Source: Pseudomonas sp. CFBP13508 (GTDB taxonomy: Bacteria; Pseudomonadota; Gammaproteobacteria; Pseudomonadales; Pseudomonadaceae). Taken from it: a stretch of DNA of 64,000 bases. Shown here piece by piece: positions 41,901 through 49,861 of this stretch; the stretch's first letter is position 1, and each line of letters opens with the position of its first letter. Location: assembly GCF_005233515.1 (NCBI RefSeq), contig NZ_QFZZ01000010.1, positions 62,001 to 126,000 on the forward strand, written 5' to 3'. The notes under the pieces were generated by a model, which saw only the letters and a list, made by a program, of their open reading frames with translations, had not been told where the DNA came from and ran no database searches. Position numbers and translations under genes: made by a program.

Positions 41901-43130
41901 AGCCAGCGTTGGCTGCAACACAATCCCGACTGGCTGGCAGCGCTGCCGCCGCTGGCCAAGGAATACAGCGGTGCAGCGTTTGCGATTGTTGGCCTGCACG
42001 CTCAGGCCGGGCAGCCATTTCTGGCCGCCTGGTGCATTGACGAAAAGCTCGTACTGATGGATGCCAGGAGTAGCGGCGAGCTGACCTTGTTGGGGTTGAC
42101 GCCGGACCGCGAGGCCGTCTGGCTGCTGAATGCGGAAGCCGGAACATTGTGGCGCCAGAGGCTGGTGTCATTCGAAGAAGCCCGCGAGGCGTTCGGTGGC
42201 ACCAGCGTTGTCCGGCATCGGCAGACGTTGCCACGGGCCGAACCGGTCTGGTCTTCGTGGCTGTTCAGCGAAGTGTTGCCCCACGGCAATGGTTTGCTCG
42301 GTCGCACGCGAGACGGCGTGACGCTGCAACTGCAAGATCGGCAACCGGCACGAATTGTCGGCACGGAAAACCACTGGTCGCACGTTCCCGGACAGACCTC
42401 TGAACAATTGCGCGAACGCCTGAAGCAACTGCTGGATGGACAAGCCCATGCTGCGTTTCTGCCCGTGGAAAATACCGGTGATCGCTATCAGTACTACGCG
42501 CCGGCGCTCGACAAGCTTTTTGTGGTGAGCGCAAGGGACGATGGCAAATGGGCGACTTTTCTCGGTACGCACAATGGTGCCGATCCGCTGTTGTTCGACC
42601 CGATCGACGGGTTGATCTTCAGCGCCGCAACGGCGGACCGCTTATGGTTGCCGAACAGCTTCGCTCAGCGTGACGACAACGTCATGTCGCTACAGGTAAG
42701 CGATGACCTTACCGATGTGCAGCCATTGCTTGTCGACGGCGTGGACACGTTGATCCTGACCTTCGGTTCGAGCACGGAGGGTTATCGTATTTCGACTGAA
42801 AGCTGGCAGCGTCTGGATTGCGTTGTTGTCGATGCACGGCGTCCATCGGCAGTGCAGGCGGCGGAGCCGGGCCTGCTGGTGCTGGATCTGGATGAATGCG
42901 GGCATTTTCTGATATCGAAGGTCGATGCCGATATGCTGTTTGCCGATCCGGACAGTGGCCACACGCTGATCGTCCGCCACGCCGAAGAGCAGGGTGCCTG
43001 TGAGCTGGCGCTCAGGGTGGCCGGTCGCCCCTGCCAGTTCGCCTTGACGCAGTGGATGCGGGCATTCGCAGCAGTGCAGGGCAGCGATGCAACTGTCAGT
43101 TTGTCAGCGGTGGTTGAGCAGTTGTCCTGA
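35970..43130 (+). CDS. Large toxin: TcdA/TcdB-type glycosyltransferase, C58-like protease and pore-forming-like region
   Basis: A 2386-residue protein resembling large clostridial toxins and E. coli lymphostatin. Residues ~105-575 form a GT44-type domain: MHFVWVGG with W116, ASDVVR with D283 and R286, then YSDMD with the metal-binding D299-x-D301. The 16-residue spacing between D283 and D299 matches TcdB D270/D286. Residues ~810-960 contain RRCYPLAL (C833), GDHALLMAKV (H920) and RFYDPNF (D939), a plausible YopT/C58-like triad. Residues ~1170-1310 hold hydrophobic segments (SLAFNVAALGLDIVALAAGG, VLSVPLLGVGIGATAIASN) like the TcdA/TcdB pore-forming region. The last ~1000 residues are beta-rich without a recognised domain, possibly receptor binding. 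Inferred role: UDP-sugar transfer to a host protein after endosomal entry. No signal peptide or neighbouring secretion gene is seen. Convergent with marC. Confidence 0.82.
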   Translation: MGVMEQYVGESGFISAEDFSTLKRNFKEFSASADYLQLVEIYERGGQAASLAEKLQAITLFLACFDRLANRKSARGSTAVYTVANRLRGYAVRLTKTVSMLSDAAPPVPKIMHFVWVGGSEVGSIQRDYMNIWRQVLAAEDYRFSLWYDSDALLAYEMNRVITDSARVDAMESGGDTISKPAVLAKMIEDRARVLKREMFEFLQQPQWRGDADQARIELMVCAYGKDRATLENFRQHCLQTHQQMAGDDLQLRDVRREFAGHFLEDIYQREVAMRGNFAAASDVVRLQAQYQEGGRYSDMDYLPPLVEKLGDVDISSYNAEQRIGVLQVLLNNDETLMPGRDRQRYLDRIGTIAAADLAALQTFARNKHRPGEIFVAPQEHSAPLDAMRLGTAHGIPVAGEMNAHILAHAESGMTMAYMQMIRLNYDCLLEVERRVITDSIDTTDAGRLVAVIQNVVNEALAQQKFPASTIHFAAGRLIEAIHSYYQDGIRVGARSTITLTGPGAAAAGLTKYIEEYLLPEQIDGIRNHLKLVDGYNVFTEEEMISGWTVNDDETQWLANEQEKWRSGKLKSRYTGQLADLLKPQQTLTFKQGWPVVGGKPVLLTAVLQQWIDDLGEPFVYAMREKISGDITFTDAVSIGFETRQLIRAQTVSELPVSHGAETSSNLNELFSRIAHDSLPLEQLSPLVRVLLGGIFGAASLDEAGFAAAWQTTRELAVETDGDGTFARFDAIEKAIRQRQGPALEAALMRGAAHPLLAARELKVQALFEPLTVRQWGIRIGQINRTAQREYRTRILERSAQVREVFVGAGALCARQLPQDLLMQTISDPGRRCYPLALLTGAALVAGESAERTLVGRAATADIHPEQTGSRALLSALNELRSLPTSAIGEARGLQNLDTLMQTLEAKDASTVLLLDTGDHALLMAKVQVDGQFVYRFYDPNFAIYAFAEGAHAKLAVERYLGAGDSALAKLYGLGDMAGAKFNVIELNTEVIAARRLSSGLRVDTFLHSPSSDSRRASVWARQALARQRSLSENARMGASLAHVDARYWAQAFSDATQQLRSAHSLGGEYLPLLDTLKPQADGTFSLTLADAQKPHQTRMASTADPRFEQLKQHLERMVKATKAAAPGESDGGSRLSFAFALQTLITEMRYREYQAGDQVPALSIALQVQTYVSYAQLGFAVVSDSAQVINLVRQVAASEQALRLSQSALAGRVLGAAATGVGFAFSLVNIGFDIYNLSLAENYEQRSRLSTSLAFNVAALGLDIVALAAGGAVGAAAAVLSVPLLGVGIGATAIASNLGQIADKATEVGNHLRAIHNAYQPGAFRLTDGVLHFPAEAVITHLDLQDRQVRFDSQRFYPWSGGPFELPQYNDDPKLVHLSLNIRQAFGLPERAALNLQADTVLLPCTPLCYYGYEYQLGGAGHVYEPLPGEQVEPRSASERPEPSWFSHFNSLGALGDALRVELDERIHTRYPQLRNRLADKLEYDEHGRQHFYLHSTPSLKHILYKLLPVYKPTTISVQLDDQVRQIAVATLPDEWRQKLSYEISAPPGHRQLRLTPGLKQVTLTGYGKWRVHAPWVSVEQVSFGTTPSPEGDGARLYLAGRHLTVDAIVLSAFEGTIELAGGELFELDWQRNALRLVCVTLGDTNNSGEVMARLGKLDREQRLTAGYLALQRFNVPLQPATRPLRTTAYYDVAQKRLLYARDVPVDVHEGLLLGAATADHAWFYHPDHATVWRVDAISGLVVRRYRLLSVKSATKITAFRQLADGTLRVSQQLIERKDVNVRTTLEFHLTDQGVTLTDMKMWTDDLQDSFLKPEPGTRTAFLRYRQKTRRAYADGATTMASAIRTWTCAPYLHVQAYCLDKLLERAWIGVRNGRYFGADTVSDTDRVLLMPTSSDPGTALLFYSKQSRMLSHGIELSDNVFWHKALARDVVDLRRIGYRYLATLNDGRLFEIDLNARDDNWLSEIDGNVLQFVGLSQRWLQHNPDWLAALPPLAKEYSGAAFAIVGLHAQAGQPFLAAWCIDEKLVLMDARSSGELTLLGLTPDREAVWLLNAEAGTLWRQRLVSFEEAREAFGGTSVVRHRQTLPRAEPVWSSWLFSEVLPHGNGLLGRTRDGVTLQLQDRQPARIVGTENHWSHVPGQTSEQLRERLKQLLDGQAHAAFLPVENTGDRYQYYAPALDKLFVVSARDDGKWATFLGTHNGADPLLFDPIDGLIFSAATADRLWLPNSFAQRDDNVMSLQVSDDLTDVQPLLVDGVDTLILTFGSSTEGYRISTESWQRLDCVVVDARRPSAVQAAEPGLLVLDLDECGHFLISKVDADMLFADPDSGHTLIVRHAEEQGACELALRVAGRPCQFALTQWMRAFAAVQGSDATVSLSAVVEQLS

Positions 43131-43156
43131 CGGGGCCTTTCACCTGGGCGATAAAA

Positions 43157-43186
43157 AACGCCGCGGACGTTAACGTCCGCGGCGTT
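43157..43186. terminator. Bidirectional intrinsic terminator between toxin and marC
   Basis: AACGCCGCGGACGTT at 43157-43171 is an exact complement of AACGTCCGCGGCGTT at 43172-43186, with TTTGTTTT following on the + strand and a run of A preceding, so it can act in both directions. It serves the convergent toxin and marC genes. Confidence 0.92.
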
Positions 43187-43216
43187 TTGTTTTGCATTCG
43201 GCCATACGGTGCTCGC

Positions 43217-43813
43217 TCAAGGCACCAGATACCCCTTCACGCCGGTAAAAATGATCTGCGCGGCCAGCGCGCAAACAAACAACCCCATCAAGCGGCTGAC
43301 AATCTGCAAACCCTGATCACCGAGAATCCGCTCGATGCGATTGGACAGGTACAGCACCACACCGACAGTGAAACTGGCCAGGGCGATACTCATGATCGCG
43401 GTGAGCTTGTCGTCCCAGTGCGGCTGGCTGACGCCCATCACCAGCAAGGCGCCGATGGTGCCGGGGCCGACCGTCAGCGGAATGGTCAGCGGCACGATGG
43501 TCACGTCCTGCTGGACATTGTCGGCCTGCACCGCCGGTTTGCCCTGAGCCATGCCCAGCGCGGAAATGAACAACACGCTGCCGGCGCCAATGCGGAAGGC
43601 GTCCACGGTGATGCCGAAGACATCGAAAATCACTCGCCCGAACAGATACAGCAGAACACTGGAAATCAGCGTCGCGAGGGCGACCTTCCAGGCCAGGCGC
43701 CGCTGTTCCTTGCGCGAATAGCCACGGGTCAGGCTGATAAAGCAGGACAACACGAAGAACGGGCTGTAGAGCACCAGCATCTTCAGGTAAACGCTGAACA
43801 ACACATGGAGCAT
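43217..43813 (-). CDS. MarC family integral membrane protein
   Basis: A 198-residue six-helix membrane protein of the MarC/UPF0056 family. Typical blocks are LYSPFFVLSCFISLTRGYS, VFGITVDAFRIGAGSVLFIS and the duplicated IPLTVGPGTIGALLVMG motif. Relatives include putative amino-acid or multidrug-related exporters, and the function is not settled. It lies alone between the toxin terminator and retS, transcribed in the same direction as retS but after a gap. Confidence 0.92.
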   Translation of the reverse strand: MLHVLFSVYLKMLVLYSPFFVLSCFISLTRGYSRKEQRRLAWKVALATLISSVLLYLFGRVIFDVFGITVDAFRIGAGSVLFISALGMAQGKPAVQADNVQQDVTIVPLTIPLTVGPGTIGALLVMGVSQPHWDDKLTAIMSIALASFTVGVVLYLSNRIERILGDQGLQIVSRLMGLFVCALAAQIIFTGVKGYLVP

Positions 43814-43875
43814 GATGCAAGCTCACTGGCGATGGAGTCGGGGGGAGTCTATCAGGCACCGGACAATCTGTCGGT

Positions 43876-46653
43876 TTACGACGGCTGGGTCGTGGCCCGG
43901 TTCTGCTGATCGCGTTCGGCGACCCAATGCTCGATCAGTTCACGCAGTTGCGACAGCTCCACCGGTTTGGACATATGTCCGTCCATGCCGGCCTGGCGGG
44001 CGCGTTCTTTATGTTCGGCGAGAATGTGCGCGGTGAGGGCGACGATCGGTGTGCGGATGCGCTGATTGCTGACTTCCCAGGCGCGCAGTTGCTGCGTCGC
44101 GGAGAAGCCATCGAGGATCGGCATTTCACAATCCATCAGCACCAGATCGTAACGCTGGGCCTTCATCGCTTGCAGCGCTTCTTCGCCATTGCTCGCGGTG
44201 TCCGGTTGCAGGTTGAGCTTGCCGAGCATGCCGCGGATCACTTTGGTCGAGATGGTGTTGTCTTCGGCGACGAGGATGCGGAAGTCGCTCGGCACTTTCG
44301 CCGCAGTGGCCGCCGTAACCACTTGCGGCTGGAACACCACCTGGCCCTTGTTGCGTTGATTGAGCTCGTCCGCCAGCGTGGTCTTGAGCGTATAACCGGC
44401 CACTGGTTTGGCCAGAATCCGTTTGATCCCGGAATTGCGCGCAATGATCTTGCTCGGCGCGTTGCTGATGCCGGTGAGCATGATCAGCAGAATGTCGTGG
44501 TTCAGGCTCGGGTCTTCCTTGATCTTCGCCGCCAGTTGCATGCCGGTCATGCCGGGCATGTTCTGGTCGAGCAGAACCACGTCGAAGTAATCGCGCAGGT
44601 GCGCCTTGGTGCGCAGCAGCGCCAGCGCTTCCTTGCCCGACGGTACGGCGCTGACATTCAGGCCCCAGGCGCTGCATTGCTGTACCAGCACTTTGCGGCA
44701 GGTGTCGTTATCGTCGACCACCAATACCCGCGCGCCTTGCAGCGGGCTGTCCAGATCGGACGTCGGATGTTCGAGGCGATCCGGGTCCAGTGGCAAGGTC
44801 AGCCACAAAGTGCTGCCCTGAGTGGCGCCGCTCTTGATGCCGAACTCACCTTGCATCAGACGAATCAGTTGGCGCGCAATCACCAGGCCAAGATTGCCGC
44901 CCAGGCGATTGGCCGAAAGGAAGTGCTTGCTGTGCAATTCGGCGTGCAACAGTGCTTCGCGCTCTTCCGGCTCCATCGGCACGCCGCTGTCCTGCACGGC
45001 GATGCGCAGGCGCGGTTTGCTGCTGCGCTCGTCCAGTGCAACGACGATCAGCACCTCGCCTTCTTCGGTTTTCTTCAGGGCGTTTTCCAGCAGGCTCAGC
45101 AAGGTCTGGCGCAGGCGCGTCGGATCGCCGCTGATTACCCGTGGCACTTGCGGCTGGATGAAGCTGATCAGCTCGACGTTCTGTTGCTCGGCCTTGGCCC
45201 GGTAGATGCTCAGGCAATCATCGATCAAGGCGTTGAGGTCGAACTGCACGTCATCGAGTTCGATCTGCCCGGATTCGAGCTTGGAGATGTCGAGGATCTC
45301 GTTGATCAGCGTCAGCAGTTCGTTGCCGGCGCTGTGGATGGTTTGCACGTAATCGCGTTGCTTGACCGACAGCGGCGTACCCAGCAGCAGCTCGGTCATG
45401 CCCAGTACACCGTTCATCGGCGTGCGGATTTCGTGGCTGATCTTGGCGAGGAATTCGGCTTTGGCGTTGATTTCGGCGTTGCTTGCCGCCAGGTCGCGGC
45501 TGATGCTGAAGCGGCTTTCGGTGATGCTTCGCTGTCGCTCGCCCAGGGCGATGCTCATCAGCAGGCCGCTGATGCAGATGAACACCATCAGCGTCATGAT
45601 CAGGCCTTGCGGCGTGACCAGTGTCAGCCCCAGCAGCGCCGGGAGGATAACCAGCGTGCCGATGTTGAACACGACCATGGCGGCGACGAACAGGCGCGCC
45701 GGGCGATAGCCTTTTTGCCAGTGATAGAAGCCCACCAGCAACATGCTCAGGCCGGCCAGTGCGACCAGTGCGTAGGTGATGATGTTCAGCGGCAAGGTGT
45801 TGACGAACAGCAGCAACAGGCTGCACGTGACGATCAACAGAATGTCGCCCCACAGCAGTTTGTTCAGCGCGTGCTGGCCCAGTGGCGCAAAGAAGCGCAG
45901 GGCGAACATCAACCCGGCTGGAGCCGTCAGCAGCAATGCCAGATAAGCGCCCGGCGTCTGAATGGCTTGCCAGTTCGGCAGCCACGGACCGGCGAGGTTG
46001 AGCAACAGGAACAGACTCAGCCCCAGCAGGCCCTCACAGATCGCCAGCCACAGACTGCTGCGCGAGCGCGAGTAGGCGTAGCGCACCAGGTTGTGCAGCA
46101 GGAGCATGGCGAGGCAGCCGAACAGCAGGCCGAAAATCAGCGTCTGCTTCTGATCGGCGGCGCCTTCGATTGCCGCTTGCAGGGTGATGTGCGGGCGCAG
46201 TTGATGGCCGGAGACCATGCGCACGTAGACGTCCAGCGGCTTGTCAGCCTGGGGCAGCGGCAGCATGAAATCGCTGCTCGGCAAAGGATGTTCGGCCTGG
46301 GGCCGCTCGTTGCCGGTATTGCGTTGCTCGATCAGCCGGTCGCCGTCGAGCACGTAGAGATTGAGTTGTGACAGGTCGGGGGCAAAGATGCGCAGCACTT
46401 GTTCGTGCTTGCCCGGCGCCAGTTTGAAGCGCAGCCACAGGGCGCCCTCGGGTTCGGCCGCGGTCAGGCGGTCAAGCTCGGTGGGGCTGAATTGATTGGT
46501 GTAGCGAGCGGAACGGATGTCGCTCAGTTGCAGGATGCCCTGATCGTCAAGCAATACCGACCAGCCACTGCCTTGCGCGGCCTGGGCCGGGAGCATGCAG
46601 AGCAAGGTCATCAGCGTGACGGTGAAGCTTATGGCAATCCTGAGCCAGCGCAC
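43876..46653 (-). CDS. retS: Hybrid sensor histidine kinase RetS
   Basis: A 925-residue hybrid kinase. A signal-like helix (RWLRIAISFTVTLMTLLCML) is followed by a periplasmic 7TMR-DISMED2 domain (LWLRFKLAPGKHEQVLRIFA), seven membrane helices (7TMR-DISM), HisKA with KISHEIRTPMNGVLGMTELL, an HATPase region and two receiver domains with D in LLDQNMPGMTG and LMDCEMPILDG. Gene order retS-purD-purH-fis-dusB matches P. aeruginosa from memory. RetS binds GacS and blocks GacA/Rsm signalling, controlling the switch between acute and biofilm-type behaviour, including secretion systems. The start chosen is GTG 46653, which has a GAAGGGA box seven bases upstream; the ATG 25 codons earlier lacks a good box and would precede the signal helix. 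Confidence 0.92.
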   Translation of the reverse strand: MRWLRIAISFTVTLMTLLCMLPAQAAQGSGWSVLLDDQGILQLSDIRSARYTNQFSPTELDRLTAAEPEGALWLRFKLAPGKHEQVLRIFAPDLSQLNLYVLDGDRLIEQRNTGNERPQAEHPLPSSDFMLPLPQADKPLDVYVRMVSGHQLRPHITLQAAIEGAADQKQTLIFGLLFGCLAMLLLHNLVRYAYSRSRSSLWLAICEGLLGLSLFLLLNLAGPWLPNWQAIQTPGAYLALLLTAPAGLMFALRFFAPLGQHALNKLLWGDILLIVTCSLLLLFVNTLPLNIITYALVALAGLSMLLVGFYHWQKGYRPARLFVAAMVVFNIGTLVILPALLGLTLVTPQGLIMTLMVFICISGLLMSIALGERQRSITESRFSISRDLAASNAEINAKAEFLAKISHEIRTPMNGVLGMTELLLGTPLSVKQRDYVQTIHSAGNELLTLINEILDISKLESGQIELDDVQFDLNALIDDCLSIYRAKAEQQNVELISFIQPQVPRVISGDPTRLRQTLLSLLENALKKTEEGEVLIVVALDERSSKPRLRIAVQDSGVPMEPEEREALLHAELHSKHFLSANRLGGNLGLVIARQLIRLMQGEFGIKSGATQGSTLWLTLPLDPDRLEHPTSDLDSPLQGARVLVVDDNDTCRKVLVQQCSAWGLNVSAVPSGKEALALLRTKAHLRDYFDVVLLDQNMPGMTGMQLAAKIKEDPSLNHDILLIMLTGISNAPSKIIARNSGIKRILAKPVAGYTLKTTLADELNQRNKGQVVFQPQVVTAATAAKVPSDFRILVAEDNTISTKVIRGMLGKLNLQPDTASNGEEALQAMKAQRYDLVLMDCEMPILDGFSATQQLRAWEVSNQRIRTPIVALTAHILAEHKERARQAGMDGHMSKPVELSQLRELIEHWVAERDQQNRATTQPS

Positions 46654-46752
46654 GGCGAAATCCCTTCGTAGGTTGATGCCAGAATATAACGATGCGCGAC
46701 GACCGAACAGCCCGGCGAGGAATGGCATCCCGCGCCGGGCCTGATGGATCGC

Positions 46753-48048
46753 TTACTCCTGGGCTTCGCCGCGTTCACGGGCAATGGCGCGGTAGCCAAT
46801 GTCCTTGCGGTAGAAGCAGCCTTTCCAGTCGATGGCAGCGGCCAGTTTGTAGGCCTGCTGCTGAGCTTCACCGACGGTCGCGCCCATGGCCGTGGCACAC
46901 AGTACACGACCACCGGCGGTAACGACCTGACCGTCTTTCAATGCGGTGCCGGCGTGGAAGACTTTGCCTTCAAGACCTGCCGCCGCATCCAGACCATTGA
47001 TCGCCGCGCCTTTGGTGTAGTCGCCCGGGTAGCCGCCCGCGGCCAGTACGATGCCGACGCTCGGACGCGGATCCCACTGTGCTTCGATCTTGTCCAGCGC
47101 TTGCGCCAATGCGGCTTCAACCAGCAGCACCAGGCTCGATTGCAGACGCAGCATCACCGGTTGGGTTTCCGGATCGCCGAAGCGGCAGTTGAACTCGATG
47201 ACCTTCGGATTGCCGGCCTTGTCGATCATCAGCCCGGCATAGAGGAAGCCAGTGTAGACGTTGCCTTCCTCGGCCATGCCGCGCACGGTCGGCCAGATCA
47301 CCTGATCCATCACGCGTTGATGCACCTCGGCGGTGACCACCGGGGCAGGGGAGTAGGCACCCATGCCACCGGTGTTCGGGCCGCTGTCGCCGTCGCCGAC
47401 GCGTTTGTGGTCCTGGCTGGTGGCCATCGGCAGCACGTTCTTGCCGTCGACCATGACGATGAACGAAGCTTCTTCGCCGTCGAGGAATTCTTCGATCACT
47501 ACGCGCGAACCGGCGTCGCCAAACGAGTTGCCGGCGAGCATGTCACGCACGGCGTCTTCGGCTTCGGCCAGGGTCATGGCGACGATCACGCCTTTGCCGG
47601 CAGCCAGGCCATCGGCCTTGATCACGATCGGCGCGCCTTTTTCACGCAGATAAGCCAGGGCCGGCTCGATCTCGGTGAAGTTCTGGTAATCGGCGGTCGG
47701 GATCTTGTGGCGCGCGAGGAAGTCCTTGGTGAAGGCTTTCGAACCTTCCAGTTGCGCAGCACCGGCAGTCGGACCGAAGCAGTCCAGGCCACGGGAGCGG
47801 AACAGATCGACGACGCCAGCCACCAGCGGCACTTCCGGGCCGACGATGGTCAGGGAAACATTCTTTTCCGCGAAATCGGCCAGTTGCTCCAGCGCCAGCA
47901 CGTCGATGGCGACGTTTTCGCACTTGGCTTCAATGGCGGTGCCAGCGTTGCCCGGTGCAACGAAAACCTTCTGCACACGCGGATCCTGAGCCACTTTCCA
48001 GGCCAGAGCGTGTTCACGGCCACCGCTGCCAATGATCAAAATATTCAA
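46753..48048 (-). CDS. purD: Phosphoribosylamine-glycine ligase
   Basis: A 431-residue ATP-grasp enzyme that makes GAR in purine synthesis. The N-terminus NILIIGSGGREHALAWK and the grasp blocks VIKADGLAAGKGVIVAMT, RVVIEEFLDGEEASFIVMV and VIEFNCRFGDPETQPVM are all present. The start is probably TTG at 48046-48048, because AAGGAG lies immediately upstream at proper spacing and the family begins with MNILIIG. No ATG is available there. The gene is 173 bases downstream of purH, separated by a palindromic repeat. Confidence 0.96.
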   Translation of the reverse strand: MNILIIGSGGREHALAWKVAQDPRVQKVFVAPGNAGTAIEAKCENVAIDVLALEQLADFAEKNVSLTIVGPEVPLVAGVVDLFRSRGLDCFGPTAGAAQLEGSKAFTKDFLARHKIPTADYQNFTEIEPALAYLREKGAPIVIKADGLAAGKGVIVAMTLAEAEDAVRDMLAGNSFGDAGSRVVIEEFLDGEEASFIVMVDGKNVLPMATSQDHKRVGDGDSGPNTGGMGAYSPAPVVTAEVHQRVMDQVIWPTVRGMAEEGNVYTGFLYAGLMIDKAGNPKVIEFNCRFGDPETQPVMLRLQSSLVLLVEAALAQALDKIEAQWDPRPSVGIVLAAGGYPGDYTKGAAINGLDAAAGLEGKVFHAGTALKDGQVVTAGGRVLCATAMGATVGEAQQQAYKLAAAIDWKGCFYRKDIGYRAIARERGEAQE

Positions 48049-48066
48049 AGAGAGACTCCTTCGGAG

Positions 48067-48216
48067 AAGCTGCAAGCTACAAGCTGCGAGTAAGGGCGGG
48101 TATGCATCGCGCCAGATGGCAGCTTGTGGCTCTGAGTTAGTGAGGCTGCAACTGCAAGGGAAAGCGACTCAGATCAGCTTTTTCTTGCAGCTTGCAGCTT
48201 GAGGCTTGTAGCTGCC
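48067..48216. repeat. Imperfect inverted repeat, GCTTGCAGC family, copy 3
   Basis: AAGCTGCAAGCTACAAGCTG at the left and CTTGCAGCTTGCAGCTTGAG at the right enclose about 100 bases. It sits between purH and purD on the minus strand and belongs to the family at 501-605 and 12219-12310. Confidence 0.72.
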
Positions 48217-48221
48217 GCAAC

Positions 48222-49829
48222 TCAGTGCCGGAAATGACGCATTCCTGTAAACACCATCGCAATCCCTGCCTCATCGGCAGCGGCAATCACTTCAGCATCA
48301 CGCATCGAACCGCCGGGCTGGATCACCGCAGTAATACCGACCTTGGCCGCGTTGTCGAGGCCGTCGCGGAACGGGAAGAACGCGTCGGACGCCATGACCG
48401 AACCGGCCACCTGCAAACCGGCGTGCTCAGCCTTGATCGCGGCGATGCGGGCCGAGTTGACGCGGCTCATCTGGCCGGCGCCGACACCGATGGTCTGGCG
48501 GTTCTTGGCGTAGACGATAGCGTTGGATTTGACGTACTTGGCGACTTTCCAGGCGAAGATCAGGTCGTGGATTTCCTGTTCGGTCGGTGCGCGTTTGGTC
48601 ACCACTTTCAGGTCGTCGGCGCTGATCATGCCGATATCGCGGCTCTGCACCAGCAGGCCACCGTTGACGCGTTTGTAATCCCAGGCAGCGGCGCGGTCAG
48701 CCGACCACTCGCCGCAGGCCAGCAGGCGTACGTTGGCTTTCGCGGCAACAATGGCGCGGGCTTCTTCGCTGACCGATGGGGCAATGATCACTTCAACGAA
48801 CTGGCGCTCGACGATCGCCTTGGCGGTCTCGGCATCCAGTTCACGGTTGAAGGCGATGATGCCGCCGAACGCCGACTCGGTGTCGGTGGCGTAGGCCAGT
48901 TCGTAAGCCTGACGAATGCCGCCTTCGGCGTCCGGGCTAACGGCAACGCCGCACGGGTTGGCGTGCTTGACGATCACGCAGGCTGGCTTGACGAAGCTCT
49001 TCACGCATTCCAGCGCAGCGTCGGTGTCGGCGACGTTGTTGTACGACAGTTCCTTGCCTTGCAACTGGGTGGCGGTGGCGATGCCGACTTCGGCCGGCTT
49101 GGCTTCCACGTAGAACGCCGCGCTCTGGTGCGGGTTTTCGCCGTAGCGCATTTCCTGGGCCTTGATGAACTGGCTGTTGAAGGTGCGCGGGAATTCGCTG
49201 CGACCTTCAGTGCTCAAGGTTTCAGCGGCCTGGTTCACGGTGCCCATGTAGTTGGCGATCATGCCGTCGTAGGCGGCGGTGTGTTCGAAGGCCTTGAGCA
49301 TCAGGTCGAAACGCTGAGCGTAGGTCAGGCCGCCGGCCTTGAGGTTTTCCAAGACGTTGGCGTAATCGCTGGCATTCACCACGATGGCCACGTCTTTATG
49401 GTTTTTCGCTGCGGAACGGACCATGGTCGGCCCGCCGATGTCGATGTTCTCGATGGCGGTCGGCAGGTCGCAGCCTGGCTTGTTGATGGTCGCTTCGAAC
49501 GGGTACAGGTTGACCGCTACCAGATCGATCGGCTTGATGCCGTGCTCGTTCATGATCGCGTCGTCAGTACCGCGACGACCGAGGATGCCGCCGTGGATTT
49601 TCGGGTGCAGGGTTTTCACCCGACCGTCCATCATCTCGGCGAAACCGGTGTAATCCGCGACTTCCACTGCGGCAACGCCGTTGTCACGCAGCAGCTTGAA
49701 CGTTCCGCCGGTGGAGAGGATCTCGACGCCCAGCGCTTCAAGCTCCTTGGCGAATTCGAGGATCCCGGTCTTGTCGGAAACGCTGATCAAGGCGCGGCGG
49801 ATCGGCAGGCGGGTAGTCTGGTCGGTCAT
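48222..49829 (-). CDS. purH: Bifunctional AICAR formyltransferase / IMP cyclohydrolase
   Basis: A 535-residue enzyme for the last two steps of IMP synthesis. The N-terminal MGS-like cyclohydrolase domain (RALISVSDKTGILEFAKELE; MDGRVKTLHPKIHGGILGRR) is followed by the formyltransferase (LRYGENPHQSAAFY-type block, VKHANPCGVAV, IGVGAGQMSRVNSARIAAIK, VMASDAFFPFRDGLDNAA). The start is ATG 49827-49829. It lies upstream of purD and downstream of fis on the same strand, with a terminator between fis and purH. Confidence 0.97.
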   Translation of the reverse strand: MTDQTTRLPIRRALISVSDKTGILEFAKELEALGVEILSTGGTFKLLRDNGVAAVEVADYTGFAEMMDGRVKTLHPKIHGGILGRRGTDDAIMNEHGIKPIDLVAVNLYPFEATINKPGCDLPTAIENIDIGGPTMVRSAAKNHKDVAIVVNASDYANVLENLKAGGLTYAQRFDLMLKAFEHTAAYDGMIANYMGTVNQAAETLSTEGRSEFPRTFNSQFIKAQEMRYGENPHQSAAFYVEAKPAEVGIATATQLQGKELSYNNVADTDAALECVKSFVKPACVIVKHANPCGVAVSPDAEGGIRQAYELAYATDTESAFGGIIAFNRELDAETAKAIVERQFVEVIIAPSVSEEARAIVAAKANVRLLACGEWSADRAAAWDYKRVNGGLLVQSRDIGMISADDLKVVTKRAPTEQEIHDLIFAWKVAKYVKSNAIVYAKNRQTIGVGAGQMSRVNSARIAAIKAEHAGLQVAGSVMASDAFFPFRDGLDNAAKVGITAVIQPGGSMRDAEVIAAADEAGIAMVFTGMRHFRH

Positions 49830-49861
49830 CTCAATTTCCATCAAAAGCAAAGGAAGTCAGC

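Noticed and set aside
43927..46371. 814-codon open frame opposite retS
   Set aside because: Gln/His/Ala-rich antisense translation with no domain. RetS domains on the minus strand are complete.
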